Shown here: positions 26,270-35,414 of the stretch, in pieces
Position numbering within the stretch: the stretch's first letter is position 1
How the letters are laid out: every line of letters begins with the position of its first letter
Origin: an uncultured Sphingomonas sp.
GTDB taxonomy: Bacteria; Pseudomonadota; Alphaproteobacteria; Sphingomonadales; Sphingomonadaceae
Assembly: GCF_913774285.1 (NCBI RefSeq)
Contig: NZ_CAJYHX010000019.1
Coordinates: 124,001 to 188,000, forward strand
Direction of reading: 5' to 3'
DNA length: 64,000 bases
Position numbers and translations under genes: made by a program
Notes under the pieces: generated by a model
Database searches by the model: none
What the model was told of the DNA's origin: nothing
What the model saw: only the letters and a program-made list of their open reading frames with translations

Positions 26270-27463
26270 ATGGTGGCACCCGAACGCGCGCTCTGCGGCC
26301 TGATCTTCGCGGTGGAAGAGGCGCAGGACCGTCCAGGCACGCTGGTCGCCAGCCTGCCGTTCGGCGGCATGACGCTGCTCGAATATCAGATCCGCCTGCT
26401 CGCCGGCATCGGTGCGGAGCAGGTGCTGGTCGCGGTGGGCAAGGTCACTCCGCAGTTTCTCGGCGCGATCGAGCGCGCAGGGCGCGGGCGTCTCAAGGTC
26501 GACATCGTCCGTTCGGCGGAAGAAGCGGCGGACAAGGTGCTGCGCGACGCCGATGTGCTGGTGCTGGCCGACGGGCTCGTCACCATCGATCCGGTGATGG
26601 AGCGGATGGCGGCCGAGCCGCACGCCGCGCTGCTGGTGACCGACGACTCCGAATCGCCCGCCGCGATCGAGCGGCTCGACATGCGACATTGCTGGGCCGG
26701 CATCGCGCGGATCGAGACGCGGCATCTCGCCCATATCGCCGCGATGCCCGAGGATTATGACTTCCAGTCCGCGCTGCTGCGCGTCGCTGCGCAATCGGGC
26801 GCGCTGCAGGTGCCGCTGGCACCGGGCTGGGCGCGTGCCGGCCATGCGGTGGAGCGGAGCGGCGAGGGTCTGGCCGCGCGCAACGACGCGGTGCTGGTGG
26901 CGCTGAGCGACCGCCGCACGCTCTGGGCCGATCGATGGGTATTCAGCCGCGCGGCGCGGCTCGTGCTGCCGCAGATGATGGCGCGCAACATCCCCGACTG
27001 GGCGCCGCTGGCGCTTGGCGGGGTGGTGTCAGTCGCCGCCTTGCTCACCGTACTGGCCGGCTGGGAGGGGATTGGCGCACTGGTCGCGCTGCTAGCGACG
27101 CTGGCCTTTGCTACCGCCGCTTCGCACGCGGCGCTGCGTGGGGAGGAGCCGCGCGCACGCCAGATCGAGGTCGCGATCCTGGGGCTGTTCGTGCTGCTGC
27201 TGGCGGCGGGCGGCTGGCGCGAGTTCCGCGCGATCGGCAACGCGACGCCGCTGCTGCTCGCGGCGGGCGGCGTCGGGCTGCAGTTGCTTGCCGAACGCGT
27301 GCCGGTGCCGCGCCGGCGCTGGTGGGCGAATGCGGCGGCGCAGATGCTCGTGTTCACGCCCTTTGCGCTGGTCGGCCACGCGACGCTGGGGCTGGCGGCG
27401 GTGACGGTCTATGCCTTCGCGACGCTGACCGGGGCGATCGAAAGCCTGCGCGGCAAGTCTTAG
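26270..27463 (+). CDS. Membrane protein with N-terminal nucleotidyltransferase-like region
   Basis: 397 residues from ATG 26270, chosen because GGAGG precedes it by 5 bases; ATG 26258 overlapping the namZ stop is possible. Residues of about 1-230 resemble a GT-A/nucleotidyltransferase fold: a start around LCGLIFAVEEA, GGMTLLEYQIRLLAGIGAEQ, then VLVLADGLVTID. The usual GxGTR-type glycine loop is absent. About residues 235-395 contain roughly five hydrophobic segments. That layout recalls fusions of a nucleotidyltransferase with a CDP-alcohol phosphotransferase, but the DGx2ARx8Gx3Dx3D motif is missing. I cannot assign a function. It follows namZ. Confidence 0.7.
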   Translation: MVAPERALCGLIFAVEEAQDRPGTLVASLPFGGMTLLEYQIRLLAGIGAEQVLVAVGKVTPQFLGAIERAGRGRLKVDIVRSAEEAADKVLRDADVLVLADGLVTIDPVMERMAAEPHAALLVTDDSESPAAIERLDMRHCWAGIARIETRHLAHIAAMPEDYDFQSALLRVAAQSGALQVPLAPGWARAGHAVERSGEGLAARNDAVLVALSDRRTLWADRWVFSRAARLVLPQMMARNIPDWAPLALGGVVSVAALLTVLAGWEGIGALVALLATLAFATAASHAALRGEEPRARQIEVAILGLFVLLLAAGGWREFRAIGNATPLLLAAGGVGLQLLAERVPVPRRRWWANAAAQMLVFTPFALVGHATLGLAAVTVYAFATLTGAIESLRGKS

Positions 27464-27499
27464 CCTCCGATTAAGCTAGCTGCGCTATGTACCTGATAC

Positions 27500-28564
27500 A
27501 TGGCGCAGGGCGCTCCCGAACCGCGTGGTGGCCAGGCCATCGACGCCCAGGATCTGCTGGCGCGCGCCGCAGCAGCGGAGTCGCGCGAACGTGCGCTGGG
27601 CGCGGCGACCGCGCGCGAGCTGGCGATTCCCGAAAGTCTGCGGCTCGACGAGCGGACCCGCGCGGCGATGCTGATCGCGATCGAACAGATCGTCGGCGCG
27701 ATCGAGGAGAGCCTGCGCCGCGCCGTGGTGCCGGAGGGCTTTCCCGGTATCGGCCCAACCCTGCCGCTGCTCCACGCAGCCGGGCTGGCGGCGGATCCGG
27801 CGCTGGTCCACGAACTCCTTGCCCGGATTCGGCTCGAACAGCTGGCGGCGGGCATGCCCCATCGCGCGGCGGCGCATCCGGCACGCCCCAGCCTGCTCAA
27901 TCGTCTGGCCGAACATCCCGCCCCCGAATTGGCGGATGCTGCCCGGGCATTGCTGCTCGCCGAGAGCCGCGCGCGGAGTCCTGAAGCGGGACGCTGGCGG
28001 CTGCCGTTAACCTTGCACCACCGGCTGCTTTGGTGGGTTGCATCGGCCATGCGCGAGCAAGCGGGAACCCTGGCCGGCGTGGCATTAGACGAGGTGCTCT
28101 GCGCCGCCGTCGCAGCCGATTATGCGCTCGCCGAGCGTTGCGCCGAGCATCAGGTGGAGGCGGTAGCGCTGCGCCTTGCCGCCGCGATCGCGCCCGAGCC
28201 GCGCGAATGCGCCAGGGTGCTGCTGGAAGCGCTGCGCGACCGGCATGTGCCGCTGTTCCTCGCGCTGCTGGCGCATGCGGCGGATGTTCCGGTGGTCGAT
28301 GCCCGCACGCTGCTGCTCGATCCCGGTGCCGAGCGGCTGTTGCTGGTGCTGCACGCGCTCGACCTGCCGCGCGAGGCGATTGCCGAACTCTGCGTCCTGC
28401 TCAGCGATGCCGATCCGCGGCGGGACCTCGCCGCACTGGTGGACAGGATCGAGCTGCTCGCGGGGCTCGACATTGCCAAGGCGCGCGACCACCTCGCCGA
28501 AGTGCGGTTGCCGGCCGAGTATCGCGAGGCCCGTGCCGCCCTGCGCGGGATATGCGCGCGGTGA
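27500..28564 (+). CDS. DUF2336 domain protein
   Basis: 354 residues, almost entirely amphipathic helices rich in alanine, leucine and arginine, with no signal peptide. The repeated helix pairs (for example LLNRLAEHPAPELADAARAL and AERCAEHQVEAVALRLAAA) resemble the HEAT-like DUF2336 family found in alphaproteobacteria. Function is not known. Its last codons overlap the start of the sensor kinase gene, so the two are translationally coupled and plausibly act together. The start ATG 27500 is preceded by TGTACCTGATAC but no strong ribosome site. Confidence 0.75.
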   Translation: MAQGAPEPRGGQAIDAQDLLARAAAAESRERALGAATARELAIPESLRLDERTRAAMLIAIEQIVGAIEESLRRAVVPEGFPGIGPTLPLLHAAGLAADPALVHELLARIRLEQLAAGMPHRAAAHPARPSLLNRLAEHPAPELADAARALLLAESRARSPEAGRWRLPLTLHHRLLWWVASAMREQAGTLAGVALDEVLCAAVAADYALAERCAEHQVEAVALRLAAAIAPEPRECARVLLEALRDRHVPLFLALLAHAADVPVVDARTLLLDPGAERLLLVLHALDLPREAIAELCVLLSDADPRRDLAALVDRIELLAGLDIAKARDHLAEVRLPAEYREARAALRGICAR

Positions 28565-29985
28565 TCGCGATCCCGTCGCTCGATCCCGTAGTGCCGCTGG
28601 CAGTGGCGCGACTGGATGCCGGCGGGCGGCTGATCGACGCCGAGCCCCGGCTGCGCGCGCTCAATGACCGCGCCGGCGGGGGGATCGGGGAGCCGCTTGC
28701 GCTGCCGGGCGTCGCCGCGATCGCACAGCTAGCCCATCGGCTGGGCATCGCCATTTCCCGCAGCGTTGTCGCAGCCGATGGCGAGGAGGAGCTGGATCTG
28801 TGGGTGCGGGCCGGACCGGATCGCGGCGGCGTGCGACTGGAGGTCAGCGGCTGGCGGTCGCGTCCGGCCTGGCGCCCTGCCGGTGATCCCGCGCGCGACG
28901 GCGACTTCCTCCGCGCCGCCGGCGACTGGCTGTGGGAAACCGATGGGGCGCTTAGGCTGACCTTCCTTTCGCCCGAGGCTGGACAGCGCCACGGCTTCGA
29001 CATCCGCGAGATGCTCGGCCAGCCGCTGACGCGGCTGTTCGCGCTGGCGCAAGACGATGCCGGGCAGTTGCCGATCCTTTCGGCGGTGTCCGCGCAGGCG
29101 CGGTTCGACGGGCAGCGTGCCGAGGTTCGCGGGACGGGACGAATGGTGCGGCTCGCCGCGATTCCCCGGCATGATCCGCTGGGCCGTTTCGCCGGGTTCA
29201 TCGGCGCCGCGCGGGTGCTGGACGGCGACGACGCCAACGCCCCGCGGCCAGCGCCGCCGATCGCCGGAAGCGGCTTCCCGCGCGCCTTCGGCAAGCGCCT
29301 GGAGCGGGCGTTGCAGGGGCCGCTCGCGCGGATCATCGCCAATGCCGACGCGATCGGCGCGCAGGTCGACGGGCCCATCCGCGGCGATTATGCCGGCTAT
29401 GCGGGGGATATCGCCAGCGCCGGGCGGCACCTGCTCGCGCTCGTCGAGGATCTCGTCGATCTACAGGCGATCGAGCGCGAGGACTTCGCGACGATGCGGT
29501 CGACGATCGACCTGGCCGATGTAGCGCGGCGCGCGGCAGGGTTGCTGGCGGTGCGGGCCGGCGAGGCGGGGGTCCGCATCGATCGCCCCGGACCCGAAGC
29601 CGTGCTGCGCGTCCGCGGCGAGTTCCGGCGAGCGCTGCAGGTGCTGGTCAATCTGATCGGTAATGCGGTGCGCTATAGCCCGCGCGGTGCGGCGGTTTGG
29701 ATCCGGCTGGAAAGCGAGGGCGGCATGGGCTGCGTGATTGTCGCCGATCAGGGCAAGGGAATCGCGCTTGGCGACCAGGCCCGCATCTTCGAGAAGTTCG
29801 CCCGCGTCGACCCGGCCGAGCCTGGCGGCAGCGGGCTGGGGCTTTACATCGCGCGGCGGCTTGCACGTGCCATGGGCGGGGATCTGATCGTCGACAGCGC
29901 GCCGGGCATGGGCGCGCGTTTCGTGCTGATGCTGCCGTTGGTCGACGATCCGGAGCGCCCGCCTCCTCCTGCGGGCGCTCCATAG
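28552..29985 (+). CDS. PAS sensor histidine kinase-like protein lacking the phosphoacceptor His
   Basis: 477 residues from ATG 28552 inside the end of the DUF2336 gene; GTG 28561 is an alternative. No transmembrane segment. A PAS-like region lies at about 115-225 (DWLWETDGALRLTFLSPEA, GRFAGFIGAARV). The dimerisation helix reads RLERALQGPLARIIANADAI where kinases have HELRxPL; the histidine position is arginine. The ATPase domain looks intact, with N box NLIGNAVRYSP, G1 DQGKGI, and G2 GGSGLGLYIARRLA. It may bind ATP without autophosphorylation in the usual way, or regulate another kinase. Partner: DUF2336. Confidence 0.85.
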   Translation: MRAVIAIPSLDPVVPLAVARLDAGGRLIDAEPRLRALNDRAGGGIGEPLALPGVAAIAQLAHRLGIAISRSVVAADGEEELDLWVRAGPDRGGVRLEVSGWRSRPAWRPAGDPARDGDFLRAAGDWLWETDGALRLTFLSPEAGQRHGFDIREMLGQPLTRLFALAQDDAGQLPILSAVSAQARFDGQRAEVRGTGRMVRLAAIPRHDPLGRFAGFIGAARVLDGDDANAPRPAPPIAGSGFPRAFGKRLERALQGPLARIIANADAIGAQVDGPIRGDYAGYAGDIASAGRHLLALVEDLVDLQAIEREDFATMRSTIDLADVARRAAGLLAVRAGEAGVRIDRPGPEAVLRVRGEFRRALQVLVNLIGNAVRYSPRGAAVWIRLESEGGMGCVIVADQGKGIALGDQARIFEKFARVDPAEPGGSGLGLYIARRLARAMGGDLIVDSAPGMGARFVLMLPLVDDPERPPPPAGAP

Positions 29986-29989
29986 GCCG

Positions 29990-30280
29990 TCAGCGGCGAC
30001 GGCAGACTTCGATGCGGCGGCCGTGGCGCCACTCGTCCCAGCAGACGGTGCGGCTGCGATAGCCGTAGCCGGCACGGTGCCAACCCGGGCCGCGATCCCA
30101 GCCATAATGACGGCCACGATCCCAGCCGCGATGCCGCTCCCAGCGGTCATGGCGGTCGTGCCGATCCCAGCGGCGCTCGTGATGGTCGCGATAGCGCCAA
30201 TCCTGCGCCTGGGCGGCGGTGGCGCCGACCAAGCCGGTGGCGACGAAGCCGGCGGCGGCGATCCATTGAACCAGTTTCAT
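29990..30280 (-). CDS. Small secreted protein rich in Trp, Arg, His and Asp
   Basis: 96 residues. Residues 1-25 are a signal peptide (MKLVQWIAAAGFVATGLVGA, cleavage after AQA). The mature part is repetitive (RRWDRHDRHDRWERHRGWD), then YGYRSRTVCWDEW and CRRR with two cysteines that could pair. It resembles the RcnB-like or generic small periplasmic proteins common in sphingomonads, though I cannot name a family firmly. Location is periplasm or outside. It is convergent with the kinase gene, 4 bases away. Confidence 0.75.
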   Translation of the reverse strand: MKLVQWIAAAGFVATGLVGATAAQAQDWRYRDHHERRWDRHDRHDRWERHRGWDRGRHYGWDRGPGWHRAGYGYRSRTVCWDEWRHGRRIEVCRRR

Positions 30281-30690
30281 CGGTGGGTCCTTTCTCGTGT
30301 CGATGACGAAGGACTAAGCGAGTCGAGGAATCCGCAGCCTGAACCGGTTCGTAGGCAAGGGTTCATCTTCGTCTCATGCTGCTGCGCTGCGGCAGATCGG
30401 CAACAGCGCCATCGCTTTACGAATTGCAGTACTGCCCAGTACGATTTTAGCTTGACGTTACGGCGAACAGGCGTAGATGGAGGCGTATACCGAAACGACC
30501 CGCGCGCAATCGACAGCGTGGGTTCAGGGAGCCGGGATATACCGGTAGTTCTCGCGGCGGAACGATGGGGGAACCCTCGGCAGTTCCGGCGCGGGGTTAG
30601 GTGGAACATATTTTCGCGGAACGGCCGGCGATGCCTCTTTGGCGTCGCGACGGGGAGGCCTGCGTCCGCCGCGTATAGGGAGTGCAGGCG
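30281..30690. other. Intergenic region between two small genes
   Basis: About 410 bases between divergent genes. The 110-residue minus-strand frame here has no ribosome site or protein-like pattern. A TTGACG with a TAGATG 16 bases downstream (30452-30479) could be a promoter. No RNA gene is recognised. Confidence 0.5.
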
Positions 30691-31065
30691 ATGGCGTATC
30701 TCGATCTTACCGGCTTCGACCGTCAGCCTGTCACGGCGCAGGCACCTGCCGCGCTGACGCAGCTCGAATGGCAGGTGGTCGCCATCGCGCAGCGTGATCG
30801 GCTCTCCTCGCTCGAAGCGCCGAGCCGCTGGGCCCGCTTCCTGTCAATTTTCTTCGGTGGCGATCGCGCGAGCCCCCGCCTCGCGGACTCGAAGCTGGAG
30901 GCGCTGCGCCGCATCGCCGTGCTCGCCTGGCACAAGGGCTATGCGCTGCCGAAGCAGGAAATCGCCGCCTTCCACGCCTCGGGCTATTCGCTCGAACATC
31001 TCGAGCTGCTGCTCGCTCGGGTGAGCCAGGGCCGCTCGGCGCTCAACGAGGGGCGCGCCCGCTAA
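30691..31065 (+). CDS. Hypothetical soluble protein
   Basis: 124 residues from ATG 30691 with AGGGAG upstream; a GTG three codons earlier is possible. No signal peptide or membrane segment. Most is helical with basic patches (SLEAPSRWARFLSIFFGGD, then DSKLEALRRIAVLAWHKGYALP). The C-terminal part (EIAAFHASGYSLEHLELLLARV) resembles small helical domains but I do not recognise a family. It stands alone, convergent with the lipoprotein gene; codon use is native. Confidence 0.65.
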   Translation: MAYLDLTGFDRQPVTAQAPAALTQLEWQVVAIAQRDRLSSLEAPSRWARFLSIFFGGDRASPRLADSKLEALRRIAVLAWHKGYALPKQEIAAFHASGYSLEHLELLLARVSQGRSALNEGRAR

Positions 31066-31090
31066 CCGCGGACGCGCCTTCTTCCCCCGC

Positions 31091-31414
31091 TTACTGCTTC
31101 TTTTCCTGGTTCTCGCTGTCGGCGTTCCGGTCGATGCGCGACGTCATGCCGGTGGCGGCAGCGTCCGATTCGGTCTGTTCGCGGTCACTGAACGGCGCCG
31201 GCTTCTCCGTCGGCGTCGCCTCGGGGACGGGCGCGGCGTTGACCGGCTCGGCGGCGGCGGGCTCCTGCGTGGAGACGTTCACGTCGGCCGGGGTCTCCGG
31301 CACGGTGATCTCGGTGACATTGGCGTCGGGCGCGCTCGGGGCCTCATCCTTGCTCCCGCAGGCAGCGAGGGTGAGGCCGGCGCCGGCCAGGATCGCGAAA
31401 GTGCGCAGCTTCAT
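31091..31414 (-). CDS. Small lipoprotein
   Basis: 107 residues with a classic lipoprotein signal: MKLRTFAILAGAGLTLAAC, lipobox LAAC with the acylated cysteine at 19. The mature part is low-complexity and rich in proline, alanine and acidic residues (PAAAEPVNAAPVPEATPTEK), with no recognised domain. Likely an outer- or inner-membrane-anchored spacer or stabiliser. It lies 23 bases downstream of the L,D-transpeptidase gene on the same strand, so the two may form an operon linked to the envelope. Confidence 0.8.
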   Translation of the reverse strand: MKLRTFAILAGAGLTLAACGSKDEAPSAPDANVTEITVPETPADVNVSTQEPAAAEPVNAAPVPEATPTEKPAPFSDREQTESDAAATGMTSRIDRNADSENQEKKQ

Positions 31415-31437
31415 CAGGGTTTCCTTGGCGTTCGGGT

Positions 31438-33105
31438 TCAGGAGGCGGTGGCGACGCTGACCGCCGCGCGCGCTTCGATCTTCTCGGCGAGCAGCTTGTC
31501 CCAGTTATAGGGATCGTCGCGGAAGTTCATCGTGCCGTCGCCGCTCGCAAACGCGGTCCAGTAGAGCAGATAGACGGCGACCTGGTCGGCATCGGCAAGC
31601 CGGACGCGCACCGTCTTGGTGCCTTCCAGCTGGGCGGCGATCGCATCGGGCTGCCAGTTCGGATCGTTCTTGAGCAGCAGCTCGGCAAGCGGGCCCGGCT
31701 TTTCCAGACGGACGCAGCCATGGCTGTCGAGCCGGCTATAGCTGTTGAAGCCCGACTGGACCGGCGTGTCGTGCAGATACACGGCATAGGGATTGTCGAA
31801 GTCGAACTTGTAGCGGCCGAGCGCGCTCTTCGGGCCCGATTCCTGCTGCAGGCGACGATCCGGGCCGGTGCCGATCACGCGGTAGCCATGCGCCTTCAGA
31901 TAAGCCTCGCCCTTGGGCCACAGCTCCTTCGCCGCGATGCCGCTCGGCACGTTCCACGGCGGATTGAGCACGATCGAGTGGATGCGCGACTGGAGCATCG
32001 GCGTCTCATTGCCCGGACGGCCGGTGACCGCCTTCATCGAGGCGATCGGGCTGTCGCCCTCGAACACCGTCATCACCGCAGCCGCGATGTTTACCTGGAT
32101 GCGCTTGGCGGGCAGCGTTTGCGGCAGCCAGCGCCAGCGCTCCATGTTCGCCATGATCTGGCGGACGCGCGCCTCCACCGGCACGTTGAGCGCCGCGAGG
32201 GTGCCGGTGGAGACCACGCCGGTCGGGCGCAGGCCGTAGCGGCGCTGGGCGCGGAGCACGGCCTCCTGCAGGTCCTGGTCGAACACGTCGCCGCTGGTCG
32301 AGACCTGCTTGTCCTCCACCGCGAGCCGCTTGCGCAGCGCCTTCACGCGTGCGCCGCTGGCGCCCTTGGCGAGATCGGGCCCCGGCGCGAGCTTGGGCCA
32401 GCCGCCCGAGGTAAGGATCGCGCGATAGGCGACCAGGCCCTTCTCCAGCCCGTCATAGCCAGCATAGGGCGGTGGCAGCGAGCGGATCCAGGCGGCGAGG
32501 CGATCGCGCTTCACCGCATCGGCAAAGCCGGGGGCGGGATCGAACGGGGCGGGGCGCAGGCCCCAGTCGTTGATGAAGTCGCTCGAATCGAGGCGGCCGG
32601 AATGGACGGCGCGGGCATAGTCGAGCGCGGCACGGGCCATGCCGTCGCTGTCATTGGGGAGGGTGACCGTGCTGGTCATGCGGCGCAGGCCCTGCGACAG
32701 GCCGGCATCGGTGAGCAGCTGGCGGAGTTCCGCAATCTGCTTGGTGCTCAGCGTCGGCAGCGGGGTGGCCGCGACCAGCGGCGCGGGGGCGAGCGGGGTG
32801 GGCTGCACCTGGGGCGGCGCGAGCGTCGGGCGGGGCGCCTGCACTGCCGGGGTCTGCGCCTGGGGTGCGCGCTGCGCGGGAGTCGCCGTCGGCCGCGGCG
32901 TCTGCGTGCGGGCCGGTGCCTGGGTCTGCACCTGGCTCACCGGCGTCGGCGTCGGCTGGGCGGCCGGAGTCGGGCTCGGCTTGGGCTTCGGAATCAGCCG
33001 GAACTGGGCCATGGCAGGAGAGGCGATCGCGCTTGCCAGCGCCAGTACGGCTATCCCCTTCGTCAGCACCAACTTCGTTCCCACCGGCTTCTTCACTTCG
33101 TCCAC
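31438..33105 (-). CDS. L,D-transpeptidase of the YcbB/LdtD type
   Basis: 555 residues from GTG 33105 with GGAG about eight bases upstream; the ORF track starts at a TTG 11 codons earlier. Residues of about 15-33 form a signal peptide. A proline/threonine/glutamine-rich linker (about 38-110) follows. A YcbB-like N-terminal domain and a peptidoglycan-binding domain (about 230-300, with RRYGLRPTGVVSTGTLAALN) precede the catalytic YkuD domain. The active-site motif SHGCVR with the catalytic cysteine is near residue 455, after YAVYLHDTP. It makes 3-3 cross-links in peptidoglycan in the periplasm. The lipoprotein gene follows. Confidence 0.92.
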   Translation of the reverse strand: MDEVKKPVGTKLVLTKGIAVLALASAIASPAMAQFRLIPKPKPSPTPAAQPTPTPVSQVQTQAPARTQTPRPTATPAQRAPQAQTPAVQAPRPTLAPPQVQPTPLAPAPLVAATPLPTLSTKQIAELRQLLTDAGLSQGLRRMTSTVTLPNDSDGMARAALDYARAVHSGRLDSSDFINDWGLRPAPFDPAPGFADAVKRDRLAAWIRSLPPPYAGYDGLEKGLVAYRAILTSGGWPKLAPGPDLAKGASGARVKALRKRLAVEDKQVSTSGDVFDQDLQEAVLRAQRRYGLRPTGVVSTGTLAALNVPVEARVRQIMANMERWRWLPQTLPAKRIQVNIAAAVMTVFEGDSPIASMKAVTGRPGNETPMLQSRIHSIVLNPPWNVPSGIAAKELWPKGEAYLKAHGYRVIGTGPDRRLQQESGPKSALGRYKFDFDNPYAVYLHDTPVQSGFNSYSRLDSHGCVRLEKPGPLAELLLKNDPNWQPDAIAAQLEGTKTVRVRLADADQVAVYLLYWTAFASGDGTMNFRDDPYNWDKLLAEKIEARAAVSVATAS

Positions 33106-33269
33106 GCGCAATACTCCACTCGCCGCGTCGTTGATCAACGCATCGGCCTATAGGCGATGCCCGCACGAACATGCGAGAAGGAAAACCCATCCCCCGCTCA
33201 GCTTGACTTTTGCCAACGTTGTCGGGAAGCGTCGCGCCCGACACGCCACCAGGGCAGGAGAGGGATCGC

Positions 33270-34598
33270 TTGGCCACCGCACGTTCGACGCACACCACGC
33301 TGGCATTCGCCGCGGTAACAACGCTGTTCTTCGCCTGGGGGTTCATCACCTCGCTGGTCGACCCGCTCGTCGCGGCGGTGAAGGGCATCTTCACGCTCAC
33401 CAATCTGCAGGCGCAGGCAAGCGCGTTTGCGTTCTTCTTCGCCTATTTCGTGGTGTCGCTGCCGGCCGCCGCGCTGGTCTCGCGCCTCAAGGCGGTGCCG
33501 TCGATCCTGCTGGCGCTGTGCACCATGGCGGTCGCCTGCCTGATCATGCTGACCGCGGCCAACCTCGCCAACTACTGGCTGGTGCTGCTCGGCCTGTTCG
33601 TGCTGGCGAGCGGCATCACGGTGCTCCAGGTCGCCGCGAACCCGCTGGCGGCGGCGCTCGGCGATCCGCAGCGCAGCCATTTCCGGCTGGTGCTGAGCCA
33701 GACCTTCAACTCCTTCGGCACCTTCCTCGGCCCGCTGCTCGGCGCGCACCTGTTCCTCAAGGGCGTCGAGGTGAAGTCGGGCGCGGTCGTCGATCCGGCG
33801 GTCCGCGCCGAGGCGCTGGCGGGCATCGACACCGCCTATCTGTGGATCTGCGGGCTGATCCTCGCGCTCGCGGTGTTCTTCTTCCTCAGCCGCCGCGTCG
33901 TCAGCGATGCCGCGCCTGCGGACAAGGGTACCTCGGGCCTTTTCGACGCCTTCGCGTCGCGCTGGGCGCTGTTCGGCGCGCTGGGCATCTTCCTCTATGT
34001 CGGCGCCGAAGTGTCGATCGGCACCCAGATGGCGCTGTTCCTCAACGACAACAGCATTTGGGGCCAGTCCGACGCGCCGTTCGGGGTGCCGATCCTCGGC
34101 ACGCTGATGGGCAGCGACGGCGTCCACGGCGTGTCGCTCCAGGAAGCCGGCAAGGCCGTCGCCTTCTATTGGGGCGGGGCGATGGTCGGCCGTGCGCTCG
34201 GCTCGCTGCTGCTCACCCGCGTCCGCGCCGACAAGCTGCTCGCGCTGTTCACCGTGATCGCGGCGGCGATGTGCCTCTATGTCGTCACGGTCGGCGGCGT
34301 CACCGCGGGCTTCGTCGCGCTGTCGATCGGCCTGTTCAACTCGATCATGTTCCCGGTGATCTTCACCCTGACCCTGGAACGGTCGGGCGCCAGCGAGGAG
34401 GCGACCTCGGGCCTGCTGTGCACCGCGATCGTCGGCGGCGCGCTGCTGCCGCTGCTGGTCGGCAAGGTAGCGGACCTGCACGGCTATGCCTTCGCGCTGA
34501 TCGTGCCGGCGCTCTGCTACGTGGTGCTGTGCGGCTTCGCGATCGCCGCGGGCCGCGCCAAGCCGGTGCGCGCCGGCGGGGGCGCTTCGCTGCACTGA
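33270..34598 (+). CDS. Sugar MFS transporter (GluP/FucP family)
   Basis: 442 residues from TTG 33270, chosen because CAGGAGAGG precedes it by about 6 bases; the ORF-track TTG 20 codons earlier has no such site. Twelve hydrophobic helices. The FucP/GluP signatures are visible: TTLFFAWGFITSLVDPL (about 17-33), GITVLQVAANPLAA (about 120) and LSQTFNSFGTFLGPL (about 145). In the family it imports glucose, galactose or fucose by proton symport. Directly downstream are the SGNH hydrolase and GH97 glycosidase, so it probably imports the sugars they release. Confidence 0.9.
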   Translation: MATARSTHTTLAFAAVTTLFFAWGFITSLVDPLVAAVKGIFTLTNLQAQASAFAFFFAYFVVSLPAAALVSRLKAVPSILLALCTMAVACLIMLTAANLANYWLVLLGLFVLASGITVLQVAANPLAAALGDPQRSHFRLVLSQTFNSFGTFLGPLLGAHLFLKGVEVKSGAVVDPAVRAEALAGIDTAYLWICGLILALAVFFFLSRRVVSDAAPADKGTSGLFDAFASRWALFGALGIFLYVGAEVSIGTQMALFLNDNSIWGQSDAPFGVPILGTLMGSDGVHGVSLQEAGKAVAFYWGGAMVGRALGSLLLTRVRADKLLALFTVIAAAMCLYVVTVGGVTAGFVALSIGLFNSIMFPVIFTLTLERSGASEEATSGLLCTAIVGGALLPLLVGKVADLHGYAFALIVPALCYVVLCGFAIAAGRAKPVRAGGGASLH

Positions 34599-34688
34599 TC
34601 TGCAAGGGCCGGGTGAGGGTTTGACGCTCCCGCAGCGTTGCGCCACGCTCGGCCCCCAATGACCAAGACCTTCTCCAGGAGAATCGGG

Positions 34689-35410
<722 letters not shown>

Positions 35411-35414
<4 letters not shown>

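Noticed and set aside
30571-30586. GAAC-N8-GTTC considered as an SOS box
   Set aside because: Spacing is 8 rather than 7, and the half-sites face each other instead of being direct repeats; no SOS-type gene follows.
30277-30609. 110-residue minus-strand frame in the intergenic region
   Set aside because: No ribosome site, no start context and no protein-like pattern; it overlaps the small secreted gene's promoter area.
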